Shown here piece after piece: positions 9,223 to 18,755 of a DNA stretch of 64,000 bases. The translations under genes and the position numbers were made by a program. Each line of letters starts with the position of its first letter. Positions within the stretch are counted from its first letter, which is position 1. The stretch is from Paenibacillus sp. OVF10 (GTDB taxonomy: Bacteria; Bacillota; Bacilli; Paenibacillales; Paenibacillaceae): NCBI GenBank assembly GCA_022836915.1, contig CP094668.1:1860001-1924000 (forward strand), given 5' to 3'. Below the pieces are notes generated by a model. The model was not told the origin of the DNA, did no database searches, and was given only the letters and a program-made list of their open reading frames with translations.

Positions 9223-10985
9223 CTATTCTGCTCGTACTTTAAAGAATGAGATCAGTTCTTGCAGTTGCTCGGACACAACCGAGAGTTCGTCGGAGGCACT
9301 CACAATGGCAGCCATGGAGGCTTCCTGCTCTTCGATTGACTGCTCAATTTGTTTACTGCTGCTTGCTGCCTTGCTGACATTGGCAGACAGTTCATCGGCC
9401 GTGGCAGACATTTCTTGTGTGCTTGCCGAGATCTCTTCGGTAGAACTGGAGATATCCTGAATCTGGTTTGCAACTTTATTCGTAGCAGTCAGAATATTCT
9501 CGAAGAATACGCCAGTCTCTTGGGTAACTTCCAAGCCTTTGGTGACTTCCATGGAACCCAACTGCATCGCCTCGGAAGACTGCATGATATCCCGCTGAAT
9601 TTCTTCAATCAACTGTCGAATTTGCTTCGCTGATTCCTGGGATTGCTCTGCCAGGTTACGTACCTCGCCTGCAACCACCGCAAAACCTCTTCCTTCTTCA
9701 CCTGCGCGGGCTGCCTCGATTGAAGCGTTGAGTGCCAGCAAGTTGGTTTGTCCGGCAATCTCCGTGATCAGATTAACAATGTTGCTAATCTGGTTCGAGT
9801 TGTTTTCCAACGATTGAATAGATTTTGACGTATTTTGCACCGCACCGGAGATCAGGCGCATCTGCTCAATGACTTGTTGCATCACCACATTACCCGTGCT
9901 GGAGCGCTGCTCCATGCTGAGTGCTTCATCCGCTACATCGGCTGAACTGCTGGCGATTGTCTGCACTACCGTTGACATCTCTGTCATGGCACGTGCGTTC
10001 TCCACAGTGGCTTTGTCTTGTGACACCAGTCCAGTAGATATTTCACGAATATTGGTGCTGATGGATTGAATGTTCACATTATTTTTCTCGGAAATGCCCA
10101 GTAGTTGTTTGGAGGATTCCGAGAGGTGATGCGAAGTATTCTGTACTTTATAGATGGTTGTATTGAATCGATGGATCATCGCATTGAACTTCTCGTTGAT
10201 GATACCCAGATCATCTCGCCCAGTATCGATGGTTACGTCCAGATTACCCGTGCTGACTTCTTCGATTCCTTTCATCAGATTGCGGATCGGAAGCAACGTT
10301 CTTTTCAGCAAAATGAATTGCAACACCATGAACAGGATCAGGAAACCGATCAGGAACATCAAACCGTACGTGAGTAGTTCGTTCAGTCCTTTTGGAACCG
10401 CGCTTGCATCGACATCGAAGTAAAGAGCAGCGTACATGGAGCCATCTGCGTTATTAATTGGATAGATCAGAGTGGTCCAAGTTCCGTATTCATCCGTGTA
10501 GAAATCACTGAAGGCAGGTTTGCCGTCCTTTTTCATCTGTTCCAGCACTACAACGTTATTCTGAGGCAGCGGGTACATGGCACCTGCGGGCAGATTACTT
10601 TCCTCGAATGGTTCCAATAGGTTCGTTGGAATCGCGATGATGGACGTTCCGTTTCCTTGCTCAAGTTCTGAACCAAAAATGTACGCTTGCGCGATGTTTG
10701 GATAGAACTCATGGATGGAATCGAGATAAGCTTTCATTTCCAGCTGTACAGGACCGGAGTAGCTTTTTCCTTAGCCGCTTCTGCCACTTTGGCAGTGTCG
10801 AGATCATCGTACCATTTCTGGGTGATGACGGTAGCCTGGTCGTGCAATTGTTCAACCAGAATGTTTTTTTGCAGCTGGTAAGCTGCAGTAATCAGGATAA
10901 TACCAATCAAGGTGATGCTACCAAACGAGATCACCAAATTTTTAATGAAGAAAGGCATGGTACTCCAGCGAAGCTTAGTTAACAA
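9223..10985 (-). CDS. Methyl-accepting chemotaxis protein (frame broken once)
   Basis: A transmembrane chemoreceptor of about 587 residues. In order: membrane segment 1 (residues ~14-36), an extracellular sensor of about 150 residues, membrane segment 2 ([20 protein letters not shown]), a HAMP linker and the cytoplasmic signalling domain. The signalling tip [20 protein letters not shown] and following [17 protein letters not shown] are diagnostic. The TTG start at 10985 has AAGGAGTG upstream. The frame breaks in the T5 run 10764-10768 (plus strand); one more base gives [20 protein letters not shown]. The ligand is unknown. Confidence 0.92.
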
Positions 10986-11423
10986 GATTGTTCACTCCTT
11001 CTACGATTGTGACGAAGGACTTATCCTGGTGTTGTACACGCTATGTAATTGTTAACTTGAAAAATGTGAAATCGTCCCTAAATAACCTATCTGATCAAAT
11101 TCTTTTTTGTTTCTAAAAGTTTTTCATAATGAGTTTTGCTATTCACGTATATGAACTCCAGGTAAGTTCTACTCTTCAGATATATCGTTATAAAGGCATA
11201 CTAATGTTAGATATTTGCAACAAAATAGGACTTATGAACCGGTTCCAAGGTTATATTTGCGCCTTTTTCATTATATTTCTTGTATATCCATGAAAATTTC
11301 ATAGTGATACATACTATTTATTTTTATGGTTTATCGCGTTTAAGATTCACTAAAGGTTCATCCCCTAACATGGTTACATAAGCCTCAGTTGCTTAACAGA
11401 AACCAAGAAGGAGGATTCATCAC
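10986..11423. other. Intergenic stretch without a gene
   Basis: AT-rich spacer between the divergent chemoreceptor and CotH-like genes. Beyond the two ribosome binding sites at its ends I see no gene, strong hairpin or convincing promoter pair. Confidence 0.6.
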
Positions 11424-13427
11424 TTGAATATTTTATTTCGAAAAGCTGCAGTAACGGCATTATCCGTGACCATGGTAACGTCATCTTTTGGGCTGATCGG
11501 AAGTCCGAATGCAGCATATGCTGCAGAAAGTACAGCGACAACCACGAGTGCAGGCGTGACGCAAGCTTATGAATCGTTGTTCCAGACGGATAACGTCATT
11601 GATGTGAATGTAACGATTGATGATGCAGACTGGAAGAGCATGCTCGAAAGCCCTCTGGATAAGGATTATAAGAATGTTAGTGTGGAAGTAGACGGCAACA
11701 AGCTGGACAACGTCGGTTTCTCCACCAAGGGCAATCTGACCCTGAAAGCCGTAGCCTCAATGGAAGATTCTGACCGTTACAGCTTCAGACTGAAGTTTGA
11801 TAAATACGACAAAACACAAACGCTGCTTGGACTGGACAAAATGCTACTGAACAACAACTACGCCGATCCGTCGTACATGCGTGAAGTTCTTCACTATGAA
11901 GCACTGCGGAGTATTGGCATGGATGTACCAATGACAAACTATGTTAATCTGTACGTTAACGGCGAGCTGGTGGGTTTCTATACTGGCGTTGAAGCAGTAG
12001 ATGACAGCTATCTGGAGCGCAACTACGGTGAGGATTACGAAGAAGGCGTCCTCTATGATACGGATGAGAAGAGTTATCTTCAATATGAAGAGGGCAGTGA
12101 CTACAGTACAATCACCAAAGACTTGGGTACGGATAAGGACAAAGCTAAACTCAAAACCTTCATCCAAACGCTGAACGAGATGCCAGAAGGTGAAAAAGGT
12201 GATATTGAAAGTGTGCTGGACGTGGATTCAGCGCTTCAATATATTGCAGGCAACATGGTTTTTGGCAACTATGACAGTTATAACGGCGACAAAGGACACA
12301 ACTACATGCTCTACAGTGATGCCGCTGGCAAGTTCACCGTTGTTCCTTGGGACTTTAACATGTCTTTCAACGGATACTCGGGTGGAGGCGGACGTGGCAC
12401 AACAACCGGATCAACCACGACCAACACCAACGCAACAAACGTATCTGTGGACGAGCCCGTACTGGGCATTAGCATGGAAAATGTACCGATGATTAATAAC
12501 CTGCTTGCTGTACCGGAGTATAAGGAAAAATATTTGAGCTACGTCAATGAACTGACGGACTATATGGAAGGCATTCAGGATCGTATTACTGGCCTTGCCA
12601 ATGAGATTCGTCCTTATGTAGAAGCAGATCCAACGAAATTCTATACGACAGAACAGTTTGAATCCAACATTGCTTATTCTGCAAATGCAGATGCAGCAGG
12701 TGGTATGGGCGGTACACCACCAGAAGGATTTGAGGGAATGACACCACCTGAGGGTATGGAAGGCATGACGCCGCCTGAAGGTTTTGAAGGAATGACTCCT
12801 CCAGATGGAACAACACCTTGGACTCAGCCGGGTGCCGCAACTGGAAACGGTACAGCAGATGCAACAACGGGTACAGATAATACGCAGACACGCCCTGGCG
12901 GTAACTTTGGCGGCGGTGGAGGCGGAGGTATGGGCTCCATGGCAGCCGGATCACTGACGACATTTGCACTAAACCGTCTTGTGAATCTGCAAGAGCAACT
13001 CGGACGTGAAGTAACGCCTTTGCCTGAGACTTCGGAAGAGACAGGTTCGAATACCTCATCCGGAACAAACGACAAAACCATTACCGTAACACTCGATGGT
13101 AAATCGATCACATTCCCGGATCAGGACCCGCTGCAGCAAAGTGGCCGAGTGATGGTGCCTGTGAACGCAATCCTCGAAGCGATGGCTGCAGAAGTGACTT
13201 GGGACAAAACGGCGAAGACGGTAACAGCGGTTCTGAATGATCAGACCCTTGTGCTCAAGATCGGAAGCAGCACGGCAACCGTAAATGGAGAGACACTCGA
13301 AATTGATGCACCAGCGATCATTCAAAACAGTCGCACACTCGTGCCTGTACGCTTCATCTCAGAAGGACTGGGACTTACCGTGGACTGGGATCAAACCGCT
13401 GCACAAGTAAGCCTTACATCCAAATAA
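11424..13427 (+). CDS. Secreted CotH-kinase family protein with stalk domain
   Basis: A 667-residue secreted protein. A signal peptide (cut near NAAYAAE) precedes a CotH-type kinase domain at residues ~45-390, with the family pattern NYDSYNGDKGHNYMLY and FTVVPWDFNMSF; the latter holds the metal-binding aspartate region. A linker follows with four PPEG/PPDG repeats of the form GMTPPEGFE and a glycine-rich tract. The C-terminal ~110 residues are a stalk domain (copper amine oxidase N-like) with two VPV...AAEVTWD / VPVRFISEGLGLTVDWD units. TTG start at 11424 with AAGGAGGA upstream. CotH of B. subtilis phosphorylates spore coat proteins; here the stalk domain suggests cell-surface display. Confidence 0.88.
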   Translation: MNILFRKAAVTALSVTMVTSSFGLIGSPNAAYAAESTATTTSAGVTQAYESLFQTDNVIDVNVTIDDADWKSMLESPLDKDYKNVSVEVDGNKLDNVGFSTKGNLTLKAVASMEDSDRYSFRLKFDKYDKTQTLLGLDKMLLNNNYADPSYMREVLHYEALRSIGMDVPMTNYVNLYVNGELVGFYTGVEAVDDSYLERNYGEDYEEGVLYDTDEKSYLQYEEGSDYSTITKDLGTDKDKAKLKTFIQTLNEMPEGEKGDIESVLDVDSALQYIAGNMVFGNYDSYNGDKGHNYMLYSDAAGKFTVVPWDFNMSFNGYSGGGGRGTTTGSTTTNTNATNVSVDEPVLGISMENVPMINNLLAVPEYKEKYLSYVNELTDYMEGIQDRITGLANEIRPYVEADPTKFYTTEQFESNIAYSANADAAGGMGGTPPEGFEGMTPPEGMEGMTPPEGFEGMTPPDGTTPWTQPGAATGNGTADATTGTDNTQTRPGGNFGGGGGGGMGSMAAGSLTTFALNRLVNLQEQLGREVTPLPETSEETGSNTSSGTNDKTITVTLDGKSITFPDQDPLQQSGRVMVPVNAILEAMAAEVTWDKTAKTVTAVLNDQTLVLKIGSSTATVNGETLEIDAPAIIQNSRTLVPVRFISEGLGLTVDWDQTAAQVSLTSK

Positions 13428-13469
13428 GAAATATCTCCTGCAGATCAACGTTGTTGTATGGAGAACGAG

Positions 13470-13503
13470 AAAAGGGATTCGATGGTCAGATCGAATCCCT
13501 TTT
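13470..13503. terminator. Terminator after CotH-like gene
   Basis: AAAAGGGATTCGA (13470-13482) pairs perfectly with TCGAATCCCTTTT (13491-13503), followed by further Ts. It lies between the CotH-like gene and the convergent dehydrogenase fragment. Confidence 0.9.
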
Positions 13504-13519
13504 TGTTCTGCTTTTCAGG

Positions 13520-13777
13520 TTAGACGGAGCGAACATCCAGCAAAATCCGGCCTCGTCCATGTCTGGCCTCACTTTTGGCATGCGCTTGATTCGCTTCACT
13601 TAAAGGGAAGATGGAATCAATCTCTGAACGGAGGGAACCGTTAGCGATTAGCTGAGCAATCGTGTACAGGTCCTCTGATGTCGGGAATTTGGAATTAAAC
13701 TTGGCTGTAACGCCATACTGCGCTGCTTTTTCGGCAGAAGGCAGTTGAGTTAACGATACCAGTTTGCCCCCAGGCAC
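13520..13777 (-). pseudogene. C-terminal fragment of a zinc-type alcohol dehydrogenase/quinone oxidoreductase
   Basis: Only about 85 residues remain, and they match the end of medium-chain NAD(P)H quinone oxidoreductases: GVTAKFNSKFPTSEDLYTIA, then IDSIFPLSEANQAHAKSEAR and GRGRILLDV. Full members have about 310-340 residues. Directly upstream in this frame is a stop codon, there is no ribosome binding site, and the preceding ~80 nt do not encode dehydrogenase sequence in any minus-strand frame. I read it as a remnant left by deletion, not as a frame-error case. Confidence 0.75.
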
Positions 13778-13974
13778 TTAAATATGTGGTTGGCAACATA
13801 AATGAGCGGAAATATTTTTAGTACTACCTTCTATATGAATTTAGACATATCCAATTTCTCTTTCTAGATTGTTTAAATTTCCAGACAGCAGATCATTCTC
13901 ACATAATTACGGAGAAAGAGGAAAAACTTTGATTTTTAATTTCGATTACTGTGATAAATGTCACTGAAATATTA

Positions 13975-14002
13975 TAAATATTGCGAACACTCCTACCGAT
14001 AA
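13975..14002 (+). promoter_or_regulatory. Candidate sigma-D (motility) promoter
   Basis: TAAA (13975-13978) is followed after 17 nt by CCGATAA (13996-14002), close to the Bacillus SigD pattern TAAA-N14-16-GCCGATAT. It lies about 80 nt upstream of a chemoreceptor gene, a class commonly driven by this sigma factor. The rest of 13778-14083 shows nothing else. Confidence 0.5.
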
Positions 14003-14083
14003 GACTATAGTGATATTCGAAACGGAATCGAAAATGGCTTGAATATCCCCACAATTACATAGGGAAAAGGGTGGCTCACACAC

Positions 14084-15770
14084 ATGCGAAGCATGAGCAT
14101 CGGTACCAAAATCAGTTTGATCGTTATCAGTATATTTATCGTCTTCTCATCAGCCGTGGCGGTAAGTGTAATTCTGGAGATGAGGCAGGGGATCACGACG
14201 TTTGCTACAGAGAAGGCAAAGCGAGATTTGGAGATGGCGAATCATATCATTACATATAAGCATCCAGGAGATTGGGCCATTAAGGACGGACAATTATTCA
14301 AGGGAGATACCGCGCTGGAAGGCAACTTCGAACTGGTGGATGAGATTGGACAAGCGTCTGGGGACACGGTGACGATCTTCCGAGGTGACGAACGTGTCGC
14401 AACAAATGTCATGGTGGACGGAAAGCGTGCTGTCGGTACGAAGGTATCAGACGAGGTCGCCCAGACCGTTTTGCAGCAAGGGGAAAAATACTTCGGTGAA
14501 GCCGTAGTTGTGGGCCAGAAATATCAGACGGCCTATGAACCAATCAAGAACGCATCCGGAGAGATTATCGGAATTTTCTATGTTGGCGCTTCTCAATCGT
14601 TAATTGATGTAATTATCTCCTCGTTCCTCAAGACATTCTTGATTGTATTCCTGCTTGCAATGTTGGTCGCAATTACCCTGATCCTGTTGTACGTTCGCAG
14701 GGTGAGAGTGAGGATCGAACGGGTATCCGTGGCGATTAAGCGTGCGGGTACGGGCGATTTCACACAGCCAGTTGTGGACAACGTCCAAGACGAGATTGGC
14801 ATGCTGGGCACGGGATACAATGAGATGAGAAGTAATCTGCAGGTCATCATTCAGGGTGGCCTTCAGGCTGCGGAGAAAGCAGAGCATTCGACCGGGCTGC
14901 TACTGAAGATTGCGGATCAAACGGCCAAAGAATCCGCGCAGATTGCATCCTCTGTTGAACAAGTCGCACAAGGAGCCGAGAGTCAGACAATTAGTACGGA
15001 AGAAAATCTGCAGGCCATGGAAGAAGTGGCCATAGGCGTACAAAGTATGGCGGACAAGGCCTCCAGCATCTCGGACGCTGCTTTGTATTCACGTAAACAG
15101 GCAGAAACCGGAGGTGAAGCGGTGCAACTTACCGTTCAGCAGATGTCTACGATTGAATCTTCCGTTACCACAACGGATGAAGTCATTCGTATGCTGGAAG
15201 GAAGTCGGCACAGATTAGTCAGATGGTTACCACCATTCATGAGATTGCGAATCAAACGAATCTGCTCGCCCTCAATGCATCCATTGAAGCGGCAAGAGCA
15301 GGGAGCATGGCAGAGGATTTGCCGTGGTATCTACCGAGGTTCGTAAACTGGCTGAACAAGCTGGAGAATCTTCAGATCGTATTGAAGAACTCGTCGAAGC
15401 CATGGAGCAAGATATGCAGCAATCGTTATCGGCCATGTCGAGAGTGAAGGACGAAGTGCAAGAAGGACTGCGCTTGACCCGGGAAACGGAACAAAACTTC
15501 AGCCTGATCCGGGATACAAACCTGCGTATTGCTACAGAGATTGAGGACATGGCTGCGACGAGTGAAGAGATGTCCGCAGGCGTTGAACAGATCGTAGCTT
15601 CTGTGCATGAGATCGCTCGCCATGCGCAGACGGCCAGTACCAATTCACAGCAGGCTGCCAGATCTGTTCATGAACAGCTCCAGTCGGTAGAGCAGATCAA
15701 GGCATCTGCGGCTATTTTGTCCGATGTGTCGACAGAGCTCCAGACCTCACTTAGTCCGTTTAAGATTTAA
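14084..15770 (+). CDS. Methyl-accepting chemotaxis protein with single Cache sensor (frame broken twice)
   Basis: A chemoreceptor of about 562 residues. After a membrane segment ([20 protein letters not shown]) comes a single-Cache-like sensor, residues ~40-170, with the typical [20 protein letters not shown] end. Then come membrane segment 2, a HAMP linker and the signalling domain. The frame breaks at G2 15200-15201 (repair gives [18 protein letters not shown]) and at G3 15301-15303 (repair gives [20 protein letters not shown]). Both breaks fall in the most conserved part of the protein, whose repaired sequence is canonical, so the gene is probably intact. A SigD-like promoter lies upstream. 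Confidence 0.9.
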
Positions 15771-15805
15771 TATCTGTTACAATAGGGAAAAGGAGGGACT
15801 ACGAT

Positions 15806-16450
15806 ATGGCCCCTGATAAAACAAAACTTTTCCCGAATGAGAATATCCGTACGGTATGTTACATTCAAAACCTGCCGCCGCGTTCCAACGTGGACATTGG
15901 TGATTATACGTATTATAGCGATAACACAAATCCGCCAGAGCAATTCTATGACCGGCTACAGCATCATTATGACTTTATTGGTGATCGCCTGGTCATTGGC
16001 AATTTCTGTGCAATTGCGGAAGGTGTGACATTCATTATGAATGGCGCGAATCATCGGATGGAGGGTATGACCACATATCCGTTCAACATTTTTGGTGGAG
16101 GATGGGAGCGTGTGACACCTACACTGGAACAACTTCCATATAAGGGTGACACGGTACTGGGGAACGATGTATGGCTTGGACAAAATGTGACGATCATGCC
16201 TGGTATCACGATTGGAGACGGGGCAATCGTTGCCTCCAATTCAACCGTTGTTAAGGACATTGAACCCTATACGATTGTTGGTGGTAATCCAGCCAAGACT
16301 GTTAAAAAGCGTTTTGACGAAGAGACGATTGCACTGCTGCTGGAATTGAAGTGGTGGGATCAGGATGAGGAATGGCTGGATACGCATTTGGAACGTCTTG
16401 TCTCTACATATGATCTACAGATCTTGCGCGAACTTCTGAACAGCAAGTAG
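15806..16450 (+). CDS. Vat-family xenobiotic O-acetyltransferase
   Basis: A 214-residue left-handed beta-helix acetyltransferase of the Vat/CatB branch; Vat enzymes acetylate streptogramin A using acetyl-CoA. The active-site region is NGANHRMEGMTTYPFNIFGG, in which the histidine is the expected general base. Hexapeptide turns are visible in VLGNDVWLGQNVTIMPGITI and GAIVASNSTVVKDIEPYTIV, then VGGNPAKTVKKRF as in the family. AAAGGAGGGA precedes the ATG. It stands alone, without resistance or mobile genes, so an intrinsic chromosomal copy is likely. Whether it confers resistance cannot be read from the sequence. Confidence 0.88.
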   Translation: MAPDKTKLFPNENIRTVCYIQNLPPRSNVDIGDYTYYSDNTNPPEQFYDRLQHHYDFIGDRLVIGNFCAIAEGVTFIMNGANHRMEGMTTYPFNIFGGGWERVTPTLEQLPYKGDTVLGNDVWLGQNVTIMPGITIGDGAIVASNSTVVKDIEPYTIVGGNPAKTVKKRFDEETIALLLELKWWDQDEEWLDTHLERLVSTYDLQILRELLNSK

Positions 16451-16475
16451 GATGGTTGTGCATAAAAGACAAAAA

Positions 16476-16544
16476 AGCTGGTTCCTGACGGAGCCGGCTT
16501 CCAAGCAAATCAGGCCCTGGACCGTTTTGAGCGGATCAGGGCCT
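16476..16544 (+). terminator. Two consecutive terminator-like hairpins
   Basis: AGCTGGTTCC/GGAGCCGGCT (16476-16499) and AGGCCCTG/CAGGGCCT (16512-16544, the second followed by CTTGTTG) lie just behind the acetyltransferase gene. Confidence 0.65.
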
Positions 16545-16569
16545 CTTGTTGTCAAGATGAAATGTTAAT

Positions 16570-16719
16570 TTAGCGGGTGGGTGGTCGTAGGTTGCAATCA
16601 GACTGTACTGATGGGGGCTTTAAATGAGTATGAGCTTCTGCATGATCCGGGTTTGTCTGTTTGCCTGAATAAAAGTTAATGATATCATCAACGGTAGTAA
16701 ACACGACATTTAAATCCAT
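16570..16719 (-). CDS. Possible small protein, 49 residues
   Basis: A short open frame starting MDLNVVFTTVDDIINFYSGK and continuing QTNPDHAEAHTHLKPP. The composition looks protein-like, but the only ribosome-binding-like sequence (AAGAGG) is about 26 nt upstream of this ATG. Upstream the frame stays open without an ATG, so the start may be altered by one of the base losses seen elsewhere. I recognise no family. Confidence 0.35.
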   Translation of the reverse strand: MDLNVVFTTVDDIINFYSGKQTNPDHAEAHTHLKPPSVQSDCNLRPPTR

Positions 16720-16772
16720 ATTATCATTGTGTGTTTGAATAAAAACCTCTTTTCAATAAGTTGTTACGTGGT

Positions 16773-17045
16773 TTAATTTAAAGCTTCTTTCATGCTTAAG
16801 CCTGCTGTGAATACAGGAACTTTACCTGCAGGTAATTGAATTTCTTTGCCTGTTTTCCGGCTTCTTCCCGTTCTTGCCTCACGTTTCTGTACTTCGAATT
16901 TACCAAATCCAACTAGTTGAACTTCTTTACCTTCTTTGAGAGCTTCGAGTATTGAGTCCAATACAACGGTTACAGCTTTTTCAGCATTCTTCTTGGAGAA
17001 ACCGCCAGCCTTGGCTACTTCTGTGATCAATTGTTCTTTATCCAT
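16773..17045 (-). CDS. hup: HU-family DNA-binding protein
   Basis: A 90-residue histone-like protein that binds and bends DNA as a dimer. The family signature GFGKFEVQKREARTGRSRKT is complete, and the N-terminus MDKEQLITEVAKAGGFSKKN is typical. The ATG at 17045 is preceded by a GCGAGGT site. It is transcribed alone. The region downstream carries only the possible small ORF at 16570-16719. Confidence 0.94.
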   Translation of the reverse strand: MDKEQLITEVAKAGGFSKKNAEKAVTVVLDSILEALKEGKEVQLVGFGKFEVQKREARTGRSRKTGKEIQLPAGKVPVFTAGLSMKEALN

Positions 17046-17109
17046 GGGGAATACCTCGCTTTCATTCTTGGGATGTGGAAACTTTGCTGTGACACATATG
17101 TGTAAATAA

Positions 17110-17136
17110 AAAGCTGCCTTATTAATAAGGCAGCTT
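17110..17136. terminator. Terminator after cold shock gene
   Basis: AAGCTGCCTTATT/AATAAGGCAGCTT (17111-17136) is a perfect palindrome. On the minus strand it is followed by a T-rich tract. It ends the cold shock gene. Confidence 0.85.
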
Positions 17137-17144
17137 TCATATAA

Positions 17145-17345
17145 TTAAAGTTTAGTAACGTTCTCAGCTTGTGGTCCACGGTTACCTTGAGTTACTTCAA
17201 ATTGAACGCGTTGACCTTCGTCCAAAGATTTGTAACCTTCACCTTGAATTGCACTGAAATGAACGAATACGTCTGTTCCTTCTTCAGTTTCGATAAAGCC
17301 GAATCCTTTATCCGCGTTGAACCATTTCACTGTACCTGTTTGCAT
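17145..17345 (-). CDS. Cold shock protein, CspA/CspB family
   Basis: A 66-residue single-strand nucleic acid-binding beta-barrel. RNP1 is KGFGFIE and RNP2 is VFVHFSAI; the N-terminus [14 protein letters not shown] and the C-terminal [13 protein letters not shown] are canonical. TTGGAGGAA lies upstream of the ATG. A promoter with TTGACT and TATTAT at 17-nt spacing (minus strand, 17467-17495) gives a leader of more than 100 nt, as is common for cold shock messages. Confidence 0.95.
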   Translation of the reverse strand: MQTGTVKWFNADKGFGFIETEEGTDVFVHFSAIQGEGYKSLDEGQRVQFEVTQGNRGPQAENVTKL

Positions 17346-17436
17346 GTGATTCCTCCAAAAAATAAGTTTTTAGCCGATCATTATGACGAGTATTATTGAA
17401 AAATTGACACTCACCTGGTGCATTTAAACCACAGAC

Positions 17437-17495
17437 TTGATGTCCGCTAATGTATCGATTAATATTATAATACCATGTCCGCTAATATAAGTCAA
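17437..17495. promoter_or_regulatory. Divergent csp/recombinase promoters with a 12-bp direct repeat
   Basis: On the minus strand, -35 TTGACT (17490-17495) and -10 TATTAT (17467-17472) with 17 nt between face the cold shock gene. On the plus strand, TTGATG (17437-17442) and TAATAT (17460-17465), again 17 nt apart, face the recombinase gene. ATGTCCGCTAAT occurs at 17440-17451 and 17475-17486, one copy inside each promoter spacer. This suggests a shared regulator or recombinase binding. Confidence 0.55.
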
Positions 17496-17514
17496 GATTT
17501 GGAGGTATTTTCTA

Positions 17515-18416
17515 ATGAATCAGTCATCAGGGGTTTCAGTGCAGCGGGAACCGACGATAGAGGAATTCATACATATGCTTGCCAATGAGGAGAATTGCAT
17601 CCCAAAACCGTGAAGGAATATGCAAGTGATCTGAAGCACTTTATCGAATGGTACAAGGAAAGCACCATGCTTAGCGAAGAAATGACATTGCGAATCGAAG
17701 ACGTAGATACATCCACTTTAGTCAACTATCGCGAAGATGCACACAAAGTTATGTTATTGAAGCCAGCCACCATTAACCGGAGGTTGATTACGCTGAAGCG
17801 TTTTTTCAAATGGGCTGTATTGGAATCCAGGCTCAGTCATGACCCTTCCAAACCATTAAAATTCATTCCGGAAGACAAAGTAAGTCCACGCCGAATGACA
17901 TTTGAAGAAGAGCAGGCATTCCTCGCGGCAGTGGAGAACGGTAATTCCCTTCGTGATCAGACCATCCTGACCCTTATGTTTCACACAGGCTTGCGAACGA
18001 TGGAGGTATGCAACCTCAAGCCTCATGATATCGAACTAGGTAGACGAAGCGGTCACCTGACAGTGAGAGCCGATAAACGCAACGTACAACGTAAGATTCC
18101 TTTGAATATGCAATGTGTTGTCATGTTGAATCAGTACTTATCTGATCTTGCTACCGATCCTGCGTACCTTTTTCCTTCAGAGAAGACAAACGATCGTTTA
18201 ACGGAGAGAGCATTGCGCCACCTGATTAAAAAAGTAATGATAACAGCAGGGCTGGAAGGACTGAGTTCACACGACCTGCGTCATCGTTTTGGCTACGCCA
18301 TGGCTGAGCATACGCCACTGCACCGTTTGGCCGAGATAATGGGACACACCAACCCAGATACAACAATGATTTATGTTAAAGCATTAAGTTCGAATCATCG
18401 TAGAGAACAAGAATGA
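17515..18416 (+). CDS. Tyrosine recombinase/integrase (frame broken once)
   Basis: A Xer-like tyrosine recombinase of about 300 residues. The N-terminal SAM-like core-binding domain includes HPKTVKEYASDLKHFIEWY. The catalytic domain shows the arginine of HTGLRTMEVCNLKPHDIEL, the lysine region near RADKRNVQRKIPL, HDLRHRFG (H-x-x-R), GHTNPDTTMIY with the second histidine, and the nucleophilic tyrosine. The ATG at 17515 has TTGGAGG upstream; the frame breaks at A2 17593-17594, and one more A gives NEEKLHPKTVKEYA. There are no attachment sites or cargo genes beside it, so it may be a chromosomal recombinase. Confidence 0.85.
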
Positions 18417-18755
18417 TGAATCTGAATTATAGTCAGAATCAAAACACCTCTTATTAGAAGTACTTCGAAATTTTCCGTGTTTGTATTACTTTAACCTACC
18501 TTTAGCATTCATATACTTTCCTTCACATTTCACTTAGGCACTGCCCGACAGGGTTGCCTTACCTCTGACAAAGAAAGCGATTACATATCCCTGATAATAT
18601 TGTATATTATGATGGCAACCTTGGAACAGCTCTACATGATCCCTTTGCATTTTGCTTCAATTCGGTGAGCAATAAGAAATCAAATGATTCACAATGCTAC
18701 ATATATTATTCGTTTCTAGGGCATAAGGCTCGTCATAAAAGGGAGGAATCCAATC
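18417..18755. other. Intergenic stretch without a gene
   Basis: An AT-rich spacer upstream of the sugar-sensing operon. It should hold that operon's promoter, but I cannot single out a convincing -35/-10 pair. No terminator with a T-run is obvious. Confidence 0.5.

Noticed and set aside
12586..13068. 160-residue minus-strand frame inside the CotH-like gene
   Set aside because: Shadow of the repeat-rich coding strand; no independent start signals.
16512..16544. Attenuator or small RNA
   Set aside because: Position and form fit a second terminator of the acetyltransferase gene.
17515..18416. Prophage or integrative element built around the tyrosine recombinase
   Set aside because: No tRNA, attachment repeats, phage genes or change in gene content on either side.
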